Source: Halisarca cf. caerulea
Taxonomy: Eukaryota; Porifera; Demospongiae; Chondrillida; Halisarcidae
Assembly (NCBI GenBank): GCA_963170055.1
Contig: CAUJGJ010000074.1
Location: 15,001-79,000, forward strand
Reading direction: 5' to 3'
DNA length: 64,000 nt
Under the pieces are notes generated by a model that was given only the letters and a program-made list of their open reading frames with translations, was not told where the DNA came from and did no database searches. The translations under genes were made by a program, and so were the position numbers. Positions 10,661 through 26,200 of this stretch are shown here, in pieces. Position 1 is the stretch's first letter. Every line of letters begins with the position of its first letter.

Positions 10661-13600
10661 AATATCAATATTTGGCACTAGCACCACGTACATTTCCAGT
10701 GGACACACATGAGATTTCTGAACAGCTGTGGGCGTATTTGTGTAGTGTTGGATATGGTTGTTCTAAGACCAATATTTGGTACTAGCACCACGCACATTGT
10801 CAATGGATACATATGAAGTTTCTGAAGTGCTGTGGGCGTATTTGTGTAGGGTTGAATATGCAGGTGATTAGACCAATATTTGGTACTAGCACCACGCACA
10901 TTCCCAGTGGATACACATGAAGTTTTTGAAGTGTTCTGGGCGTATCTGTGTAGTGTATAATATGCTGGTGCTAATACCAATACTTGGCACCAGCACCACG
11001 CACATTCCCAGTGGACACACATGAAGTTTCTGAATTGCTGTGGGCGTATTTGTGTACTATTGGATATGCTGGTGCTAATACAAATATTTGGCTCTAGCAC
11101 CACGCACATTCCCAGTAGACACGCATGAAGTTTCTGAAGTACTGTGGGCGTATTTGTGTACTGTTGGATATGGTGGTTATAAGACTAATATTTGGTACTA
11201 GCACCACGCACATTCCCAGTGGACACACATGAAGTTTCTGAACTGCTGTGGGCGTACTTGTGTAGTGTTGGATATGGTGGTGCAAATATCAATATTTGGC
11301 ACTAACACCACGTACATTTCCAGTGGACACACATGAGATTTCTGAAGAGCTGTGGGCGTATTTGTGTAGTGTTGGATATGGTTGTTCTAAGATCAATATT
11401 TGGTACTAGCACCACGCACATTGTCAGTGGATACACATGAAGTTTCTGAAGTGCTGTGGGCGTATTTGTGTAGAGTTGGATACGCCCATATTTGTGTATA
11501 TGGTTGAATATGCTGGTGATTAGACCAATATTTTGGCATATTTGTGTAGTGTTCGATATGGTGGTTCTAATACCAAAATTTGGTACTAGCACCACGCACA
11601 TTCCGACACATGAAGTTTCTGAAGTGTTGCGGGCATATCTGTGTAGTGTTAAATATGCTGGTGTTAAGACCAATATTTGGCATTAGCACCACGCACATTC
11701 CCAGTGGAAGCACATTAAGTTTCTGACGAGCTGTGGGCGTATTTGTGTAGTGTTGGATATGGTTGTTCTAAGACCAATATTTGGTACTAGCACCACGCAC
11801 ATTCCCAGTGGACACACATGAAATCTCTGAAGTGTTGTGGGCGTATCTGTGTAGTGGTAAATATGCTAGTGTTAAGACCAATATTTCGCAATAGCACCAC
11901 GCATATTCCCAGTGGACACACATGAAGTTTCTGAACTGCTGGGGGCATATTTGTGTAGTGTTAGATATGGTGGTTCTAAGACCAAAATTTGGCACTAGCA
12001 CCATGCACATTCCCAGTGCACACGCATGAAGTTTCTTAAGTGCTGTGGGCGTATTTGTATACTATTAAATATGCCGGTGCCAATACAAATATTTGGCACT
12101 AGCACCACGCACATTCAAAGTGGACACACATGAAGTTTCTGTAGTGCTGTGGCCATATTTGTGGAGTGTTGGATATGGCGGTTGTAAGACCAGTATTTGG
12201 CACTAAAACCACGCACATTGCCAGTGGACACATATAAAGTTTATGAACTGCTGTGAGCGTATATGTGTAGTGTTGGATATGGTGGTTCTAAGACCAATAT
12301 TTGGTACTAGCACCACGCACATTCCCAGTGGACACACATGAAGTTTCTGAACTGCTGTGGGTGTATTTGTGTAGTGTTGGATATACTGGTGCTCATGCCA
12401 ATATTTAGCACTAGCACCACGCACATTCCCAGTGGACACACATGAGGTTTCCGACGAGCTGTGGGTGTATTTCTGTAGTGGTGGATATGGTTATTCTAAG
12501 ACCAATATTTGGTACTAGCACCACGCACATTGTCAGTGGATACACATGAAGTTTCTGATGTGCTGTGGGCGTATTTGTGTAGTGTTGGATATGGTGGTTC
12601 TAAGACCAATATTTGGCACTAGCACCATGCACATTCCCAGTGGACACGCATGAAGTTTCTGAAGTGCTATGGCCGTATTTGTGTACTATTGGATATGCTG
12701 GTGCTAATATCAATATTTGGCACTAGCACCACGCACATTCAAAGTGGACACACATGAAGTTTCTGAAGTGCTGTGGGCGTATTTGTGTAGTGTTGGATAC
12801 GCTGTTGCTAATACCAATATTGGCACTAGCACCACACACATTCCCAGTAGACACGCATGAAGTTTCTGTAGTAATGTGGGCGTATTTGTGCACTGTTGGA
12901 TATAGTGGTTCTAATACCAATATTTGGTACTAGCACCACGCACATTCCGACACATGAAGTTTCTGAAGTGTTGCGGGCATATCTGTGTAGTGTTAAATAT
13001 GCTGGTGTTAAGACCAATATTTGGCATTAGCACCACGCACATTCCCAGTGGAAGCACATTAAGTTTCTGACGAGCTGTGGGCGTATTTGTGTAGTGTTGG
13101 ATATGGTTGTTCTAAGACCAATATTTGGTACTAGCACCACGCACATTCCCAGTGGACACACATGAAATCTCTGAAGTGTTGTGGGCGTATCTGTGTAGTG
13201 GTAAATATGCTAGTGTTAAGACCAATATTTCGCAATAGCACCACGCATATTCCCAGTGGACACACATGAAGTTTCTGAACTGCTGTGGGCGTATTTGTGT
13301 AGTGTTGGATAAGCTGGTGCTAATGCCAATATTTGGCACTAGCACCACGCACATTCCCAGTGGACACACATGAGGTTTCCGACGAGCTGTGGGTGTATTT
13401 GTGTAGTGGTGGATATGGTTGTTCTAAGACCAATATTTGGTACTAGCACCACGCACATTCCCAGTGGACACACATGAAGTTTCTGAAGTACTGTGGGCGT
13501 ATTTGTGTAGTGTTGGATATGCTGGTGCTAATGCCAATATTTAGCACTAGCACCACGCACATTCCCAGTGGACACACATGAGGTTTCCGACGAGCTGTGG

Positions 13601-14220
13601 GTGTATTTGTGTAGTGGTGGATATGGTTGTTCTAAGACCAATATTTGGTACTAGCACCACGCACATTGTCAGTGGATACACATGAAGTTTCTCAAGTGCT
13701 GTGGGCGTATTTGTGTAGTGTTGGATATGGTGGTTCTAAGACCAATATTTGGCACTAGCACCATGCACATTCCCAGTGGACACGCATGAAGTTTCTGAAG
13801 TGCTGTGGGCGTATTTGTGTACTATTGGATATGCTGGTGCTAATATCAATATTTGGCACTAGCACAACGCACATTCAAAGTGGACACACATGAAGTTTCT
13901 GAAGTGCTGTGGGCGTATTTGTGTAGTGTTGGATACGCTGGTGCTAATACCAATATTGGCACTAGCACCACACACATTCCCAGTAGACACGCATGAAGTT
14001 TCTGTAGTACTGTGGGCGTATTTGTGCACAGTTGGATATGGTGGTTCTAATACCAATATTTGGTACTAGCACCACGCACATTCCGACACATGAAGTTTCT
14101 GAAGTGTTGCGGGCATATCTGTGTAGTGTTAAATATGCTGGTGTTAAGACCAATATTTGGCATTAGCACCACGCACATTCCCAGTGGAAGCACATTAAGT
14201 TTCTGACGAGCTGTGGGCGT

Positions 14221-16265
14221 ATTTGTGTAGTGTTGGATATGGTTGTTCTAAGACCAATATTTGGTACTAGCACCACGCACATTCCCAGTGGACACACATG
14301 AAATCTCTGAAGTGTTGTGGGCGTATCTGTGTAGTGGTAAATATGCTAGTGTTAAGACCAATATTTCGCAATAGCACCACGCATATTCCCAGTGGACACA
14401 CATGAAGTTTCTGAACTGCTGTGGGCATATTTGTGTAGTGTTGGATATGGTTGTTCTAAGACCAATATTTGGTACTAGCACCACGCACATTGTCAATGGA
14501 TACATATGAAGTTTCTGAAGTGCTGTGGGCGTATTTGTGTAGGGTTGAATATGCAGGTGATTAGACCAATATTTGGTACTAGCACCACGCACATTCCCAG
14601 TGGATACACATGAAGTTTTTGAAGTCGTGTGGGCGTATCTGTGTAGTGTATAATATGCTGGTGCTAATACCAATACTTGGCACTAAAACCACGCACATTC
14701 CCAGTGGACACACATGAAGTTTCTGAATTGCTGTGGGCGTATTTGTGTACTATTGGATATGCTGGTGCTAATACAAATATTTGGCACTAGCACCACGCAC
14801 ATTCCCAGTAGACACGCATGAAGTTTCTGAAGTACTGTGGGCGTACTTGTGTACTGTTGGATATGGTGGTTATAAGACTAATATTTGGTACTAGCACCAC
14901 GCACATTCCCAGTGGACACACATGAAGTTTCTGAACTGCTGTGGGCGTACTTGTGTAGTGTTGGATATGCTGGTGCAAATATCAATATTTGGCACTAACA
15001 CCACGTACATTTCCAGTGGACACACATGAGATTTCTGAAGAGCTGTGGGCGTATTTGTGTAGTGTTGGATATGGTTGTTCTAAGATCAATATTTGGTACT
15101 AGCACCACGCACATTGTCAGTGGATACACATGAAGTTTCTGAAGTGCTGTGGGCGTATTTGTGTAGAGTTGGATACGCCCATATTTGTGTATATGGTTGA
15201 ATATGCTGGTGATTAGACCAATATTTTGGCATATTTGTGTAGTGTTGGATATGGTTGTTCTAAGACCAATATTTGGTACTAGCACCACGCACATTCCCAG
15301 TGGACACACATGAAATCTCTGAAGTGTTGTGGGCGTATCTGTGTAGTGGTAAATATGCTAGTGTTAAGACCAATATTTCGCAATAGCACCACGCATATTC
15401 CCAGTGGACACACATGAAGTTTCTGAACTGCTGTGGGCATATTTGTGTAGTGTTGGATATGGTTGTTCTAAGACCAATATTTGGTACTAGCACCACGCAC
15501 ATTGTCAATGGATACATATGAAGTTTCTGAAGTGCTGTGGGCGTATTTGTGTAGGGTTGAATATGCAGGTGATTAGACCAATATTTGGTACTAGCACCAC
15601 GCACATTCCCAGTGGATACACATGAAGTTTTTGAAGTCGTGTGGGCGTATCTGTGTAGTGTATAATATGCTGGTGCTAATACCAATACTTGGCACTAAAA
15701 CCACGCACATTCCCAGTGGACACACATGAAGTTTCTGAATTGCTGTGGGCGTATTTGTGTACTATTGGATATGCTGGTGCTAATACAAATATTTGGCACT
15801 AGCACCACGCACATTCCCAGTAGACACGCATGAAGTTTCTGAAGTACTGTGGGCGTACTTGTGTACTGTTGGATATGGTGGTTATAAGACTAATATTTGG
15901 TACTAGCACCACGCACATTCCCAGTGGACACACATGAAGTTTCTGAACTGCTGTGGGCGTACTTGTGTAGTGTTGGATATGCTGGTGCAAATATCAATAT
16001 TTGGCACTAACACCACGTACATTTCCAGTGGACACACATGAGATTTCTGAAGAGCTGTGGGCGTATTTGTGTAGTGTTGGATATGGTTGTTCTAAGATCA
16101 ATATTTGGTACTAGCACCACGCACATTGTCAGTGGATACACATGAAGTTTCTGAAGTGCTGTGGGCGTATTTGTGTAGAGTTGGATACGCCCATATTTGT
16201 GTATATGGTTGAATATGCTGGTGATTAGACCAATATTTTGGCATATTTGTGTAGTGTTGGATATG
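14221..16265 (+). repeat. Tandem duplication with 1,012-bp period
   Basis: Positions 14221-15232 repeat at 15233-16244, and the match continues to about 16265. The composite short unit at 15176 recurs at 16188, and no difference was noticed between the copies by eye. The left breakpoint of the second copy lies within tatttgtgtagtgttggata, shared by all units, as expected for unequal exchange. Confidence 0.8.
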
Positions 16266-18425
16266 GTGGTTCTAAGACCAATATTTGGCACCAGCACCAC
16301 ACACATTCCCAGTGGACACACATGAAGTTTCTGAACTGCTGTGGGCGTATTTGTGTAGTGTTGGATATGCTTGTGCTAATATCAATATTTGGCACTAGCA
16401 CCACGCACATTCCCAGTGGGCACACATGAAGTTTCTGAACTGCTGTGGGTGTATTTGTGTAGTGTTGGATAAGCTGGTGCTAATGCCAATATTTGGCACT
16501 AGCACCACGCACATTCCCAGTGGACACACATGAGGTTTCCGACGAGCTGTGGGTGTATTTGTGTAGTGGTGGATATGGTTGTTCTAAGACCAATATTTGG
16601 TACTAGCACCACGCACATTCCCAGTGGACACACATGAAGTTTCTGAAGTACTGTGGGCGGATTTGTGTAGTGTTGGATATGCTGGTGCTAATGCCAATAT
16701 TTAGCACTAGCACCACGCACATTCCCAGTGGACACACATGAGGTTTCCGACGAGCTGTGGGTGTATTTGTGTAGTGGTGGATATGGTTGTTCTAAGACCA
16801 ATATTTCGTACTAGCACCACGCACATTGTCAGTGGATACACATGAAGTTTCTCAAGTGCTGTGGGCGTATTTGAGTACTATTGGATATGCTGGTGCTAAT
16901 ATCAATATTTGGCACTAGCACCACGCACATTCAAAGTGGACACACATGAAGTTTCTGAAGTGCTGTGGGCGTATTTGTGTAGTGTTGGATACGCTGGTGC
17001 TAATACCAATATTGGCACTAGCACCACACACATTCCCAGTAGACACGCATGAAGTTTCTGTAGTACTGTGGGCGTATTTGTGCACTGTTGGATATGGTTG
17101 TTCTAATACCAATATTTGGTACTAGCACCACGCACATTCCGACACATGAAGTTTCTGAAGTGTTGCGGGCATATCTGTGTAGTGTTAAATATGCTGGTGT
17201 TAAGACCAATATTTGGCATTAGCACCACGCACATTCCCAGTGGAAGCACATTAAGTTTCTGACGAGCTGTGGGCGTATTTGTGTAGTGTTGGATATGGTT
17301 GTTCTAAGACCAATATTTGGTACTAGCACCACGCACATTCCCAGTGGACACACATGAAATCTCTGAAGTGTTGTGGGCGTATCTGTGTAGTGGTAAATAT
17401 GCTAGTGTTAAGACCAATATTTCGCAATAGCACCACGCACATTCCCAGTGGACACACATGAAGTTTCTGAACTGCTGTGGGCATATTTGTGTAGTGTTAG
17501 ATATGGTGGTTCTAAGACCAAAATTTGGCACTAGCACCATGCACATTCCCAGTGCACACGCATGAAGTTTCTTAAGTGCTGTGGGCGTATTTGTGTACTA
17601 TTAAATATGCCGGTGCCAATATAAATATTTGGCACTAGCACCACGCACATTTAAAGTGGACACACATGAAGTTTCTGTAGTGCTGTGGCCATATTTGTGG
17701 AGTGTTGGATATGGCGGTTCTAAGACCAATATTTGGCACTAAAACCACGCATATTGTCAGTGGACACATATGAAGTTTATGAACTGCTGTGAGCGTATAT
17801 GTGTAGTGTTGGACATGGTTGTTCTAAGACCAATATTTGGTACTAGCACCACGCACATTCCCAGTGGACACACATGAAGTTTCTGAACTACTGTGGGTGT
17901 ATTTGTGTAGTGTTGGATATGCTGGTGCTAATGCCAATATTTGGCACTAGCACCATGTACATTTACAGTGGACACTCATGAGGTTTCTGAAGTTCTGTGG
18001 GCGTATTTGTGTAGTGTTGGATATGGTTGTTCTAAGACCAATATTTGGTACTAGCACCACGCACATTCCGAGTGGATACAAACGAAGTTTCTGAAGTGCT
18101 GTGGGCGGATTTGTGTAGAGTTGGATACGCTGGTGCTAATACCAATATTTGGCACTAGCACCACGCACATTCCCAGTAGACACGCATGAAGTTTCTGAAG
18201 TACTGTGGGCATATTTGTTAACTGTTGGATATGGTTTTTCTAAGACTAATATTTGATACTAGCACCACGCACATTCCGACACATGAAGTTTCTGAAGTGT
18301 TGCGGGCATATCTGTGTAGTGTTAAATATGCTGGTGTTAAGACCAATATTTGGCATTAGCACCACGCACATTCCCAGTGGAAGCACATTAAGTTTTATGA
18401 ACTGCTGTGGGCGTATTTGTGTAGT
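15440..18425 (+). repeat. Displaced higher-order block, copy 1 (partner at about 20270-23255)
   Basis: About 3 kb of unit order is repeated with a constant offset of 4,830 bp, for example the composite short unit at 16188 and 21018. Sequence at 18426-20269 separates the two copies, so this is not a simple tandem duplication. Confidence 0.7.
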
Positions 18426-20269
18426 GTTGGATACGCTGGTGCTAATACCAATATTGGCACTAGCACCACACACATTCCCAGTAGACACGCATGAAGTTTC
18501 TGTAGTACTGTGGGCGTATTTGTGCACAGTTGGATATGGTGGTTCTAATACCAATATTTGGTACTAGCACCACGCACATTCCGACACATGAAGTTTCTGA
18601 AGTGTTGCGGGCATATCTGTGTAGTGTTAAATATGCTAGTGTTAAGACCAATATTTGGCATTAGCACCACGCACATTCCCAGTGGAAGCACATTAAGTTT
18701 CTGACGAGCTGTGGGCGTATTTGTGTAGTGCTGGATATGGTTGTTCTAAGACCAATATTTGGTACTAGCACCACGCACATTCCCAGTGGACACACATGAA
18801 ATCTCTGAAGTGTTGTGGGCGTATCTGTGTAGTGGTAAATATGCTAGTGTTAAGACCAATATTTCGCAATAGCACCACGCATATTCCCAGTGGACACACA
18901 TGAAGTTTCTGAACTGCTGTGGGCATATTTGTGTAGTGTTGGATATGGTTGTTCTAAGACCAATATTTGGTACTAGCACCATGCACATTCCCAGTGCAAA
19001 CGCATGAAGTTTCTTAAGTGCTGTGGGCGTATTTGTGTACTATTAAATATGCCGGTGCCAATACAAATATTTGGCACTAGCACCACGCACATTAAAGTGG
19101 ACACACATGAAGTTTCTGTAGTGCTGTGGCCATATTTGTGGAGTGTTGGATATGGCGGTTCTAAGACCAATATTTGGCACTAAAACCACGCACATTGTCA
19201 GTGGACACATATGAAGTTTATGAACTGCTGTGAGCGTATATGTGTAGTGTTGGATATGGTGGTTCTAAGACCAATATTTGGTACTAGCACCACTCACATT
19301 CCCAGTGGAAGCACTTTAAGTTTCTGAAGTGCTGTGGGCATATGTGTGTAGCGTTGGATATGGTGGTTCTAAGACCAACATTTGGTACTAGCACCACGCA
19401 CATTCCCAGTGGACACACATGAAGTTTCTGAAGTGCTGTGGGCGTATTTGTGTAGTGTTGGATATGGTGGTTCTAAGACCAATATTTGGTACTAGCACCA
19501 CGCACATTCCCAGTGGACACACATGAAGTTTCTGAACTGCTGTGGGTGTATTTGTGTAGTGTTGGATATGCTGGTGCTAATGCCAATATTTGGCACTAGC
19601 ACCATGTACATTTACAGTGGACACTCATGAGGTTTCTGAAGTGCTGTGGGCGTATTTGTGTAGTGTTGGATATGGTTGTTCTAAGACCAATATTTGGTAC
19701 TAGCACCACGCACATTCCTAGTGGATACACATGAAGTTTCTGAAGTGCTGTGGGCGTATTTGTGTAGAGTTGGATACGCTGGTGCTAATACCAATATTTG
19801 GCACTAGCACCACGCACATTCCCAGTAGACACGCATGAAGTTTCTGAAGTACTGTGGGCATATTTGTGAACTGTTGGATATGGTTTTTCTAAGACTAATA
19901 TTTGATACTAGCACCACGCACATTCCGACACAAGAAGTTTCTGAAGTGTTGCGGGCATATCTGTGTAGTGTTAAATATGCTGGTGTTAAGACCAATATTT
20001 GGCATTAGCACCACGCACATTCCCAGTGGAAGCACATTAAGTTTATGAACTGCTGTGGGCGTATTTGTGTAGTGTTGGATATGCTGGTGATTAGACCAAT
20101 ATTTTGCACTAGCACCACGCACATTCCCAGTGGACACACATGAAGTTTCTGAAGTGTTGTGGGCGTATTTGTGTAGTGTTGGATATGCTGGTGCTAATAT
20201 CAATATTTGGCACTAGCACCACGTACATTTCCAGTGGACACACATGAGATTTCTGAAGAGCTGTGGGCG

Positions 20270-23255
20270 TAATTGTGTAGTGTTGGATATGGTTGTTCTA
20301 AGACCAATATTTGGTACTAGCACCACACACATTGTCAATGGATACATATGAAGTTTCTGAAGTGCTGTGGGCGTATTTGTGTAGGGTTGAATATGCAGGT
20401 GATTAGACCAATATTTGGTACTAGCACCACGCACATTCCCAGTGGACACACATGAAGTTTTTGAAGTCGTGTGGGCGTATCTGTGTAGTGTATAATATGC
20501 TGGTGCTAATACCAATACTTGGCACCAGCACCACGCACATTCCCAGTGGACACACATGAAGTTTCTGAATTGCTGTGGGCGTATTTGTGTACTATTGGAT
20601 ATGCTGGTGCTAATACAAATATTTGGCACTAGCACCACGCACATTCCCAGTAGACACGCATGAAGTTTCTGAAGTACTGTGGGCGTATTTGTGTACTGTT
20701 GGATATGGTGGTTATAAGACTAATATTTGGTACTAGCACCACGCACATTCCCAGTGGACACACATGAAGTTTCTGAACTGCTGTGGGCGTACTTGTGTAG
20801 TGTTGGATATGCTGGTGCAAATATCAATATTTGGCACTAACACCACGTACATTTCCAGTGGACACACATGAGATTTCTGAAGAGCTGTGGGCGTATTTGT
20901 GTAGTGTTGGATATGGTTGTTCTAAGATCAATATTTGGTACTAGCACCACGCACATTGTCAGTGGATACACATGAAGTTTCTGAAGTGCTGTGGGCGTAT
21001 TTGTGTAGAGTTGGATACGCCCATATTTGTGTATATGGTTGAATATGCTGGTGATTAGACCAATATTTTGGCATATTTGTGTAGTGTTGGATATGGTGGT
21101 TCTAAGACCAATATTTGGCACCAGCACCACACACATTCCCAGTGGACACACATGAAGTTTCTGAACTGCTGTGGGCGTATTTGTGTAGTGTTGGATATGC
21201 TGGTGCTAATATCAATATTTGGCACTAGCACCACGCACATTCCCAGTGGGCACACATGAAGTTTCTGAACTGCTGCGGGTGTATTTGTGTAGTGTTGGAT
21301 AAGCTGGTGCTAATGCCAATATTTGGTACTAGCACCACGCACATTCCCAGTGGACACACATGAGGTTTCCGACGAGCTGTGGGTGTATTTGTGTAGTGGT
21401 GGATATGGTTGTTCTAAGACCAATATTTGGTACTAGCACCACGCACATTCCCAGTGGACACACATGAAGTTTCTGAAGTACTGTGGGCGGATTTGTGTAG
21501 TGTTGGATATGCTGGTGCTAATGCCAATATTTAGCACTAGCACCACGCACATTCCCAGTGGACACACATGAGGTTTCCGACGAGCTGTGGGTGTATTTGT
21601 GTAGTGGTGGATATGGTTGTTCTAAGACCAATATTTGGTACTAGCACCACGCACATTGTCAGTGGATACACATGAAGTTTCTCAAGTGCTGTGGGCGTAT
21701 TTGAGTACTATTGGATATGCTGGTGCTAATATCAATATTTGGCACTAGCACCACGCACATTCAAAGTGGACACACATGAAGTTTCTGAACTGCTGTGGGC
21801 GTATTTGTGTAGTGTTGGATACGCTGGTGCTAATACCAATATTGGCACTAGCACCACACACATTCCCAGTAGACACGCATGAAGTTTCTGTAGTACTGTG
21901 GGCGTATTTGTGCACTGTTGGATATGGTTGTTCTAATACCAATATTTGGTACTAGCACCACGCACATTCCGACACATGAAGTTTCTGAAGTGTTGCGGGC
22001 ATATCTGTGTAGTGTTAAATATGCTGGTGTTAAGACCAATATTTGGCATTAGCACCACGCACATTCCCAGTGGAAGCACATTAAGTTTCTGACGAGCTGT
22101 GGGCGTATTTGTGTAGTGTTGGATATGGTTGTTCTAAGACCAATATTTGGTACTAGCACCACGCACATTCCCAGTGGACACACATGAAATCTCTGAAGTG
22201 TTGTGGGCGTATCTGTGTAGTGGTAAATATGCTAGTGTTAAGACCAATATTTCGCAATAGCACCACGCACATTCCCAGTGGACACACATGAAGTTTCTGA
22301 ACTGCTGTGGGCATATTTGTGTAGTGTTAGATATGGTGGTTCTAAGACCAAAATTTGGCACTAGCACCATGCACATTCCCAGTGCACACGCATGAAGTTT
22401 CTTAAGTGCTGTGGGCGTATTTGTGTACTATTAAATATGCCGGTACCAATACAAATATTTGGCACTAGCACCACGCACATTTAAAGTGGACACACATGAA
22501 GTTTCTGTAGTGCTGTGGCCATATTTGTGGAGTGTTGGATATGGCGGTTCTAAGACCAATATTTGGCACTAAAACCACGCACATTGTCAGTGGACACATA
22601 TGAAGTTTATGAACTGCTGTGAGCGTATATGTGTAGTGTTGGATATGGTGGTTCTAAGACCATTATTTGGTACTAGCACCACGCACATTCCCAGTGGACA
22701 CACATGAAGTTTCTGAACTGCTGTGGGTGTATTTGTGTAGTGTTGGATATGCTGGTGCTAATGCCAATATTTGGCACTAGCACCATGTACATTTACAGTG
22801 GACACTCATGAGGTTTCTGAAGTTCTGTGGGCGTATTTGTGTAGTGTTGGATATGGTTGTTCTAAGACCAATATTTGGTACTAGCACCACGCACATTCCG
22901 AGTGGATACAAACGAAGTTTCTGAAGTGCTGTGGGCGGATTTGTGTAGAGTGGGATACGCTGGTGCTAATACCAATATTTGGCACTAGCACCACGCACAT
23001 TCCCAGTAGACACGCATGAAGTTTCTGAAGTACTGTGGGCATATTTGTTAACTGTTGGATATGGTTTTTCTAAGACTAATATTTGATACTAGCACCACGC
23101 ACATTCCGACACATGAAGTTTCTGAAGTGTTGCGGGCATATCTGTGTAGTGTTAAATATGCTGGTGTTAAGACCAATATTTGGCATTAGCACCACGCACA
23201 TTCCCAGTGGAAGCACATTAAGTTTTATGAACTGCTGTGGGCGTATTTGTGTAGT
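20270..23255 (+). repeat. Displaced higher-order block, copy 2
   Basis: This matches 15440-18425 at offset 4,830. The match ends near 23255, where the copies diverge (gatggatatgctggtcatt here against gttggatacgctggtgcta in copy 1). The end of this block overlaps the beginning of the 3,293-bp tandem duplication. Confidence 0.7.
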
Positions 23256-26200
23256 GATGGATATGCTGGTCATTAGACAAATATTTTGCACTAGCACCAC
23301 GCACAATCCCAGTGGACACACATGAAGTTTCTGAAGTGTTGTGGGCGTATTTGTGTAGTGTTGGATATGCTGGTGCTAATATCAATATTTGGCGCTAGCA
23401 CCACGTACATTTCCAGTGGACACACATGAGATTTCTGAAGAGCTGTGGGCGTATTTGTGTAGTGTTGGATATGGTTGTTCTAAGACCAATATTTGGTACT
23501 AGCACCACGCACATTGTCAATGGATACATATGAAGTTTCTGAAGTGCTGTGGGCGTATTTGTGTAGGGTTGAATATGCAGGTGATTAGACCAATATTTGG
23601 TACTAGCACCACGCACATTCCCAGTGGACACACACGAAGTTTTTGAAGTGTTGTGGGCGTATCTGTGTAGTGTATAATATGCTGGTGCTAATACCAATAC
23701 TTGGCACCAGCACCACGCACATTCCCAGTAGACACACATGAAGTTTCTGAATTGCTGTGGGCGTATTTGTGTACTATTGGATATGCTGGTGCTAATACAA
23801 ATATTTGGCACTAGCACCACGCACATTGTCAGTGGATACACATGAAGTTTCTGAAGTGCTGTGGGCGTATTTGTGTAGAGTTGGATACGCCCATATTTGT
23901 GCATATGGTTGAATATGCTGGTGATTAGACCAATATTTTGGCATATTTGTGTAGTGTTGGATATGGTGGTTCTAAGACCAATATTTGGCACTAGCGCAAC
24001 GCACATTCCCAGTGGACACACATGAAGTTTCTGAACTGCTGTGGGCGTATTTGTGTAGTGTTGGATATGCTGGTGCTAATATCAATATTTGGCACTAGCA
24101 CCACGTACATTTCCAGTGGACACACATGAGGTTTCTGAAGAGCTGTAGGCGTATTTGTGTAGTGTTGGATATGGTTGTTCTAAGACCATTATTAGGTACT
24201 AGCACCACGCACATTCCCAGTGGGCACACATGAAGTTTCTGAACTGCTGTGGGCGTATTTGTGTAGTGTTGGATAAGCTGGTGCTAATGCCAATATTTGG
24301 TACTAGCACCACGCACATTCCCAGTGGACACACATGAAGTTTCTGAACTGCTGTGGGCGTATTTGTGTAGTGTTGGATATGCTGGTGCTAATATCAATAT
24401 TTCGCACTAGCACCACGAACATTTCCAGTGGACACACATGAGGTTTCTGAAGAGCTGTAGGCGTATTTGTGTAGTGTTGGATATGGTTGTTCTAAGACCA
24501 ATATTAGGTACTAGCACCACACACATTCCCAGTGGAAGCACATTAAGTTTCTGTAGTGCTGTGGGTATATTTGTGTAGTGTTGGATATGGTGTTTCTAAG
24601 ACCAATATTTGGCACTAGCACCACGCACATTCCCAGTGGGCACACATGAAGTTCTGAACAGCTGTGGGCCTATTTGTGTAGTGTTGGATAAGCTGGTGCT
24701 AATGCCAATATTTGGTACTAGCACCACGCACATTCCCAGTGGACACACATGAAATCTCTGAAGTGTTGTGGGCGTATCTGTGTAGTGGTAAATATGCTAG
24801 TGTTAAGACCAATATTTCGCAATAGCACCACGCACATTCCCAGTGGACACACATGAAGTTTCTGAACTGGTGTGGGCGTATTTGTGTAGTGTTGGATATG
24901 GTGGTTCAAACACCAATATTTGGAACTAGCACCACGCACATTGTCAGTGGATACACATGAAGTTTCTGAAGTGCTGTGGGCGTATTTGCGTAGTGTTGGA
25001 TATGGTGGTTCTAAGACCAAAATTTGGCACTAGCACCATGCACATTCCCAGTGGACACGCATGAAGTTTCTTAAGTGCTGTGGGCGTATTTGTGTACTAT
25101 TAAATACGCTGGTGCCAATACAAATATTTGGCACTAGCACCACGCACATTCAAAGTGGACACACATGAAGTTTCTGTAGTGCTGTGGGCATATTTGTGTA
25201 GTGTTGCATATGGTGGTTCTAAGACCAATATTTGGCACTAGCACCACGCGCATTCCCAGTGGACACACATGAAGTTTCTGAACTGCTGTGGGTGTATCTG
25301 TGTAGTGTTGGATATGCTGGTGCTAATGCCAATATTTGGCACTAGCACCACGCACATTCCCAGTGGACACACATGAGGTTTCTGACGAGCTGTGGGCGTA
25401 TTTGTGTAGTGTTCGATATGGTTGTTCTAAGACCAATATTTGGTACTAGCACCACGCACATTGTCAGTGGATACACATGAAGTTTCTGAAGTGCTGTGGG
25501 CGTATTTGTGTAGAGTTGGATACGCTGGTGCTAATACCAATATTTGGCACTAGCACCACGCACATTCCCAGTAGACACACATGAAGTTTCCAAAGTACTC
25601 TGGGCGTAATTGTGTACTGTTGGATATGGTGGTTCTAAGACTAATATTTGGCATTAGCACCACGCACATTCCCAGTGGACACACATGAAGTTTCTGAAGT
25701 GCTGTGGGCGTATTTGTGTAGTGTTGGATATGCTGGTGCTAATGCAAATATTTTGCACTAGCACCACGCACATTTAAAGTGGACACACATGAAGTTTCTG
25801 TAGTGCTGTGGCCATATTTGTGGAGTGTTGGATATGGCGGTTCTAAGACCAATATTTGGCACTAAAACCACGCACATTGTCAGTGGACACATATGAAGTT
25901 TATGAACTGCTGTGAGCGTATATGTGTAGTGTTGGATATGGTGGTTCTAAGACCATTATTTGGTACTAGCACCACGCACATTCCCAGTGGACACACATGA
26001 AGTTTCTGAACTGCTGTGGGTGTATTTGTGTAGTGTTGGATATGCTGGTGCTAATGCCAATATTTGGCACTAGCACCATGTACATTTACAGTGGACACTC
26101 ATGAGGTTTCTGAAGTTCTGTGGGCGTATTTGTGTAGTGTTGGATATGGTTGTTCTAAGACCAATATTTGGTACTAGCACCACGCACATTCCGAGTGGAT

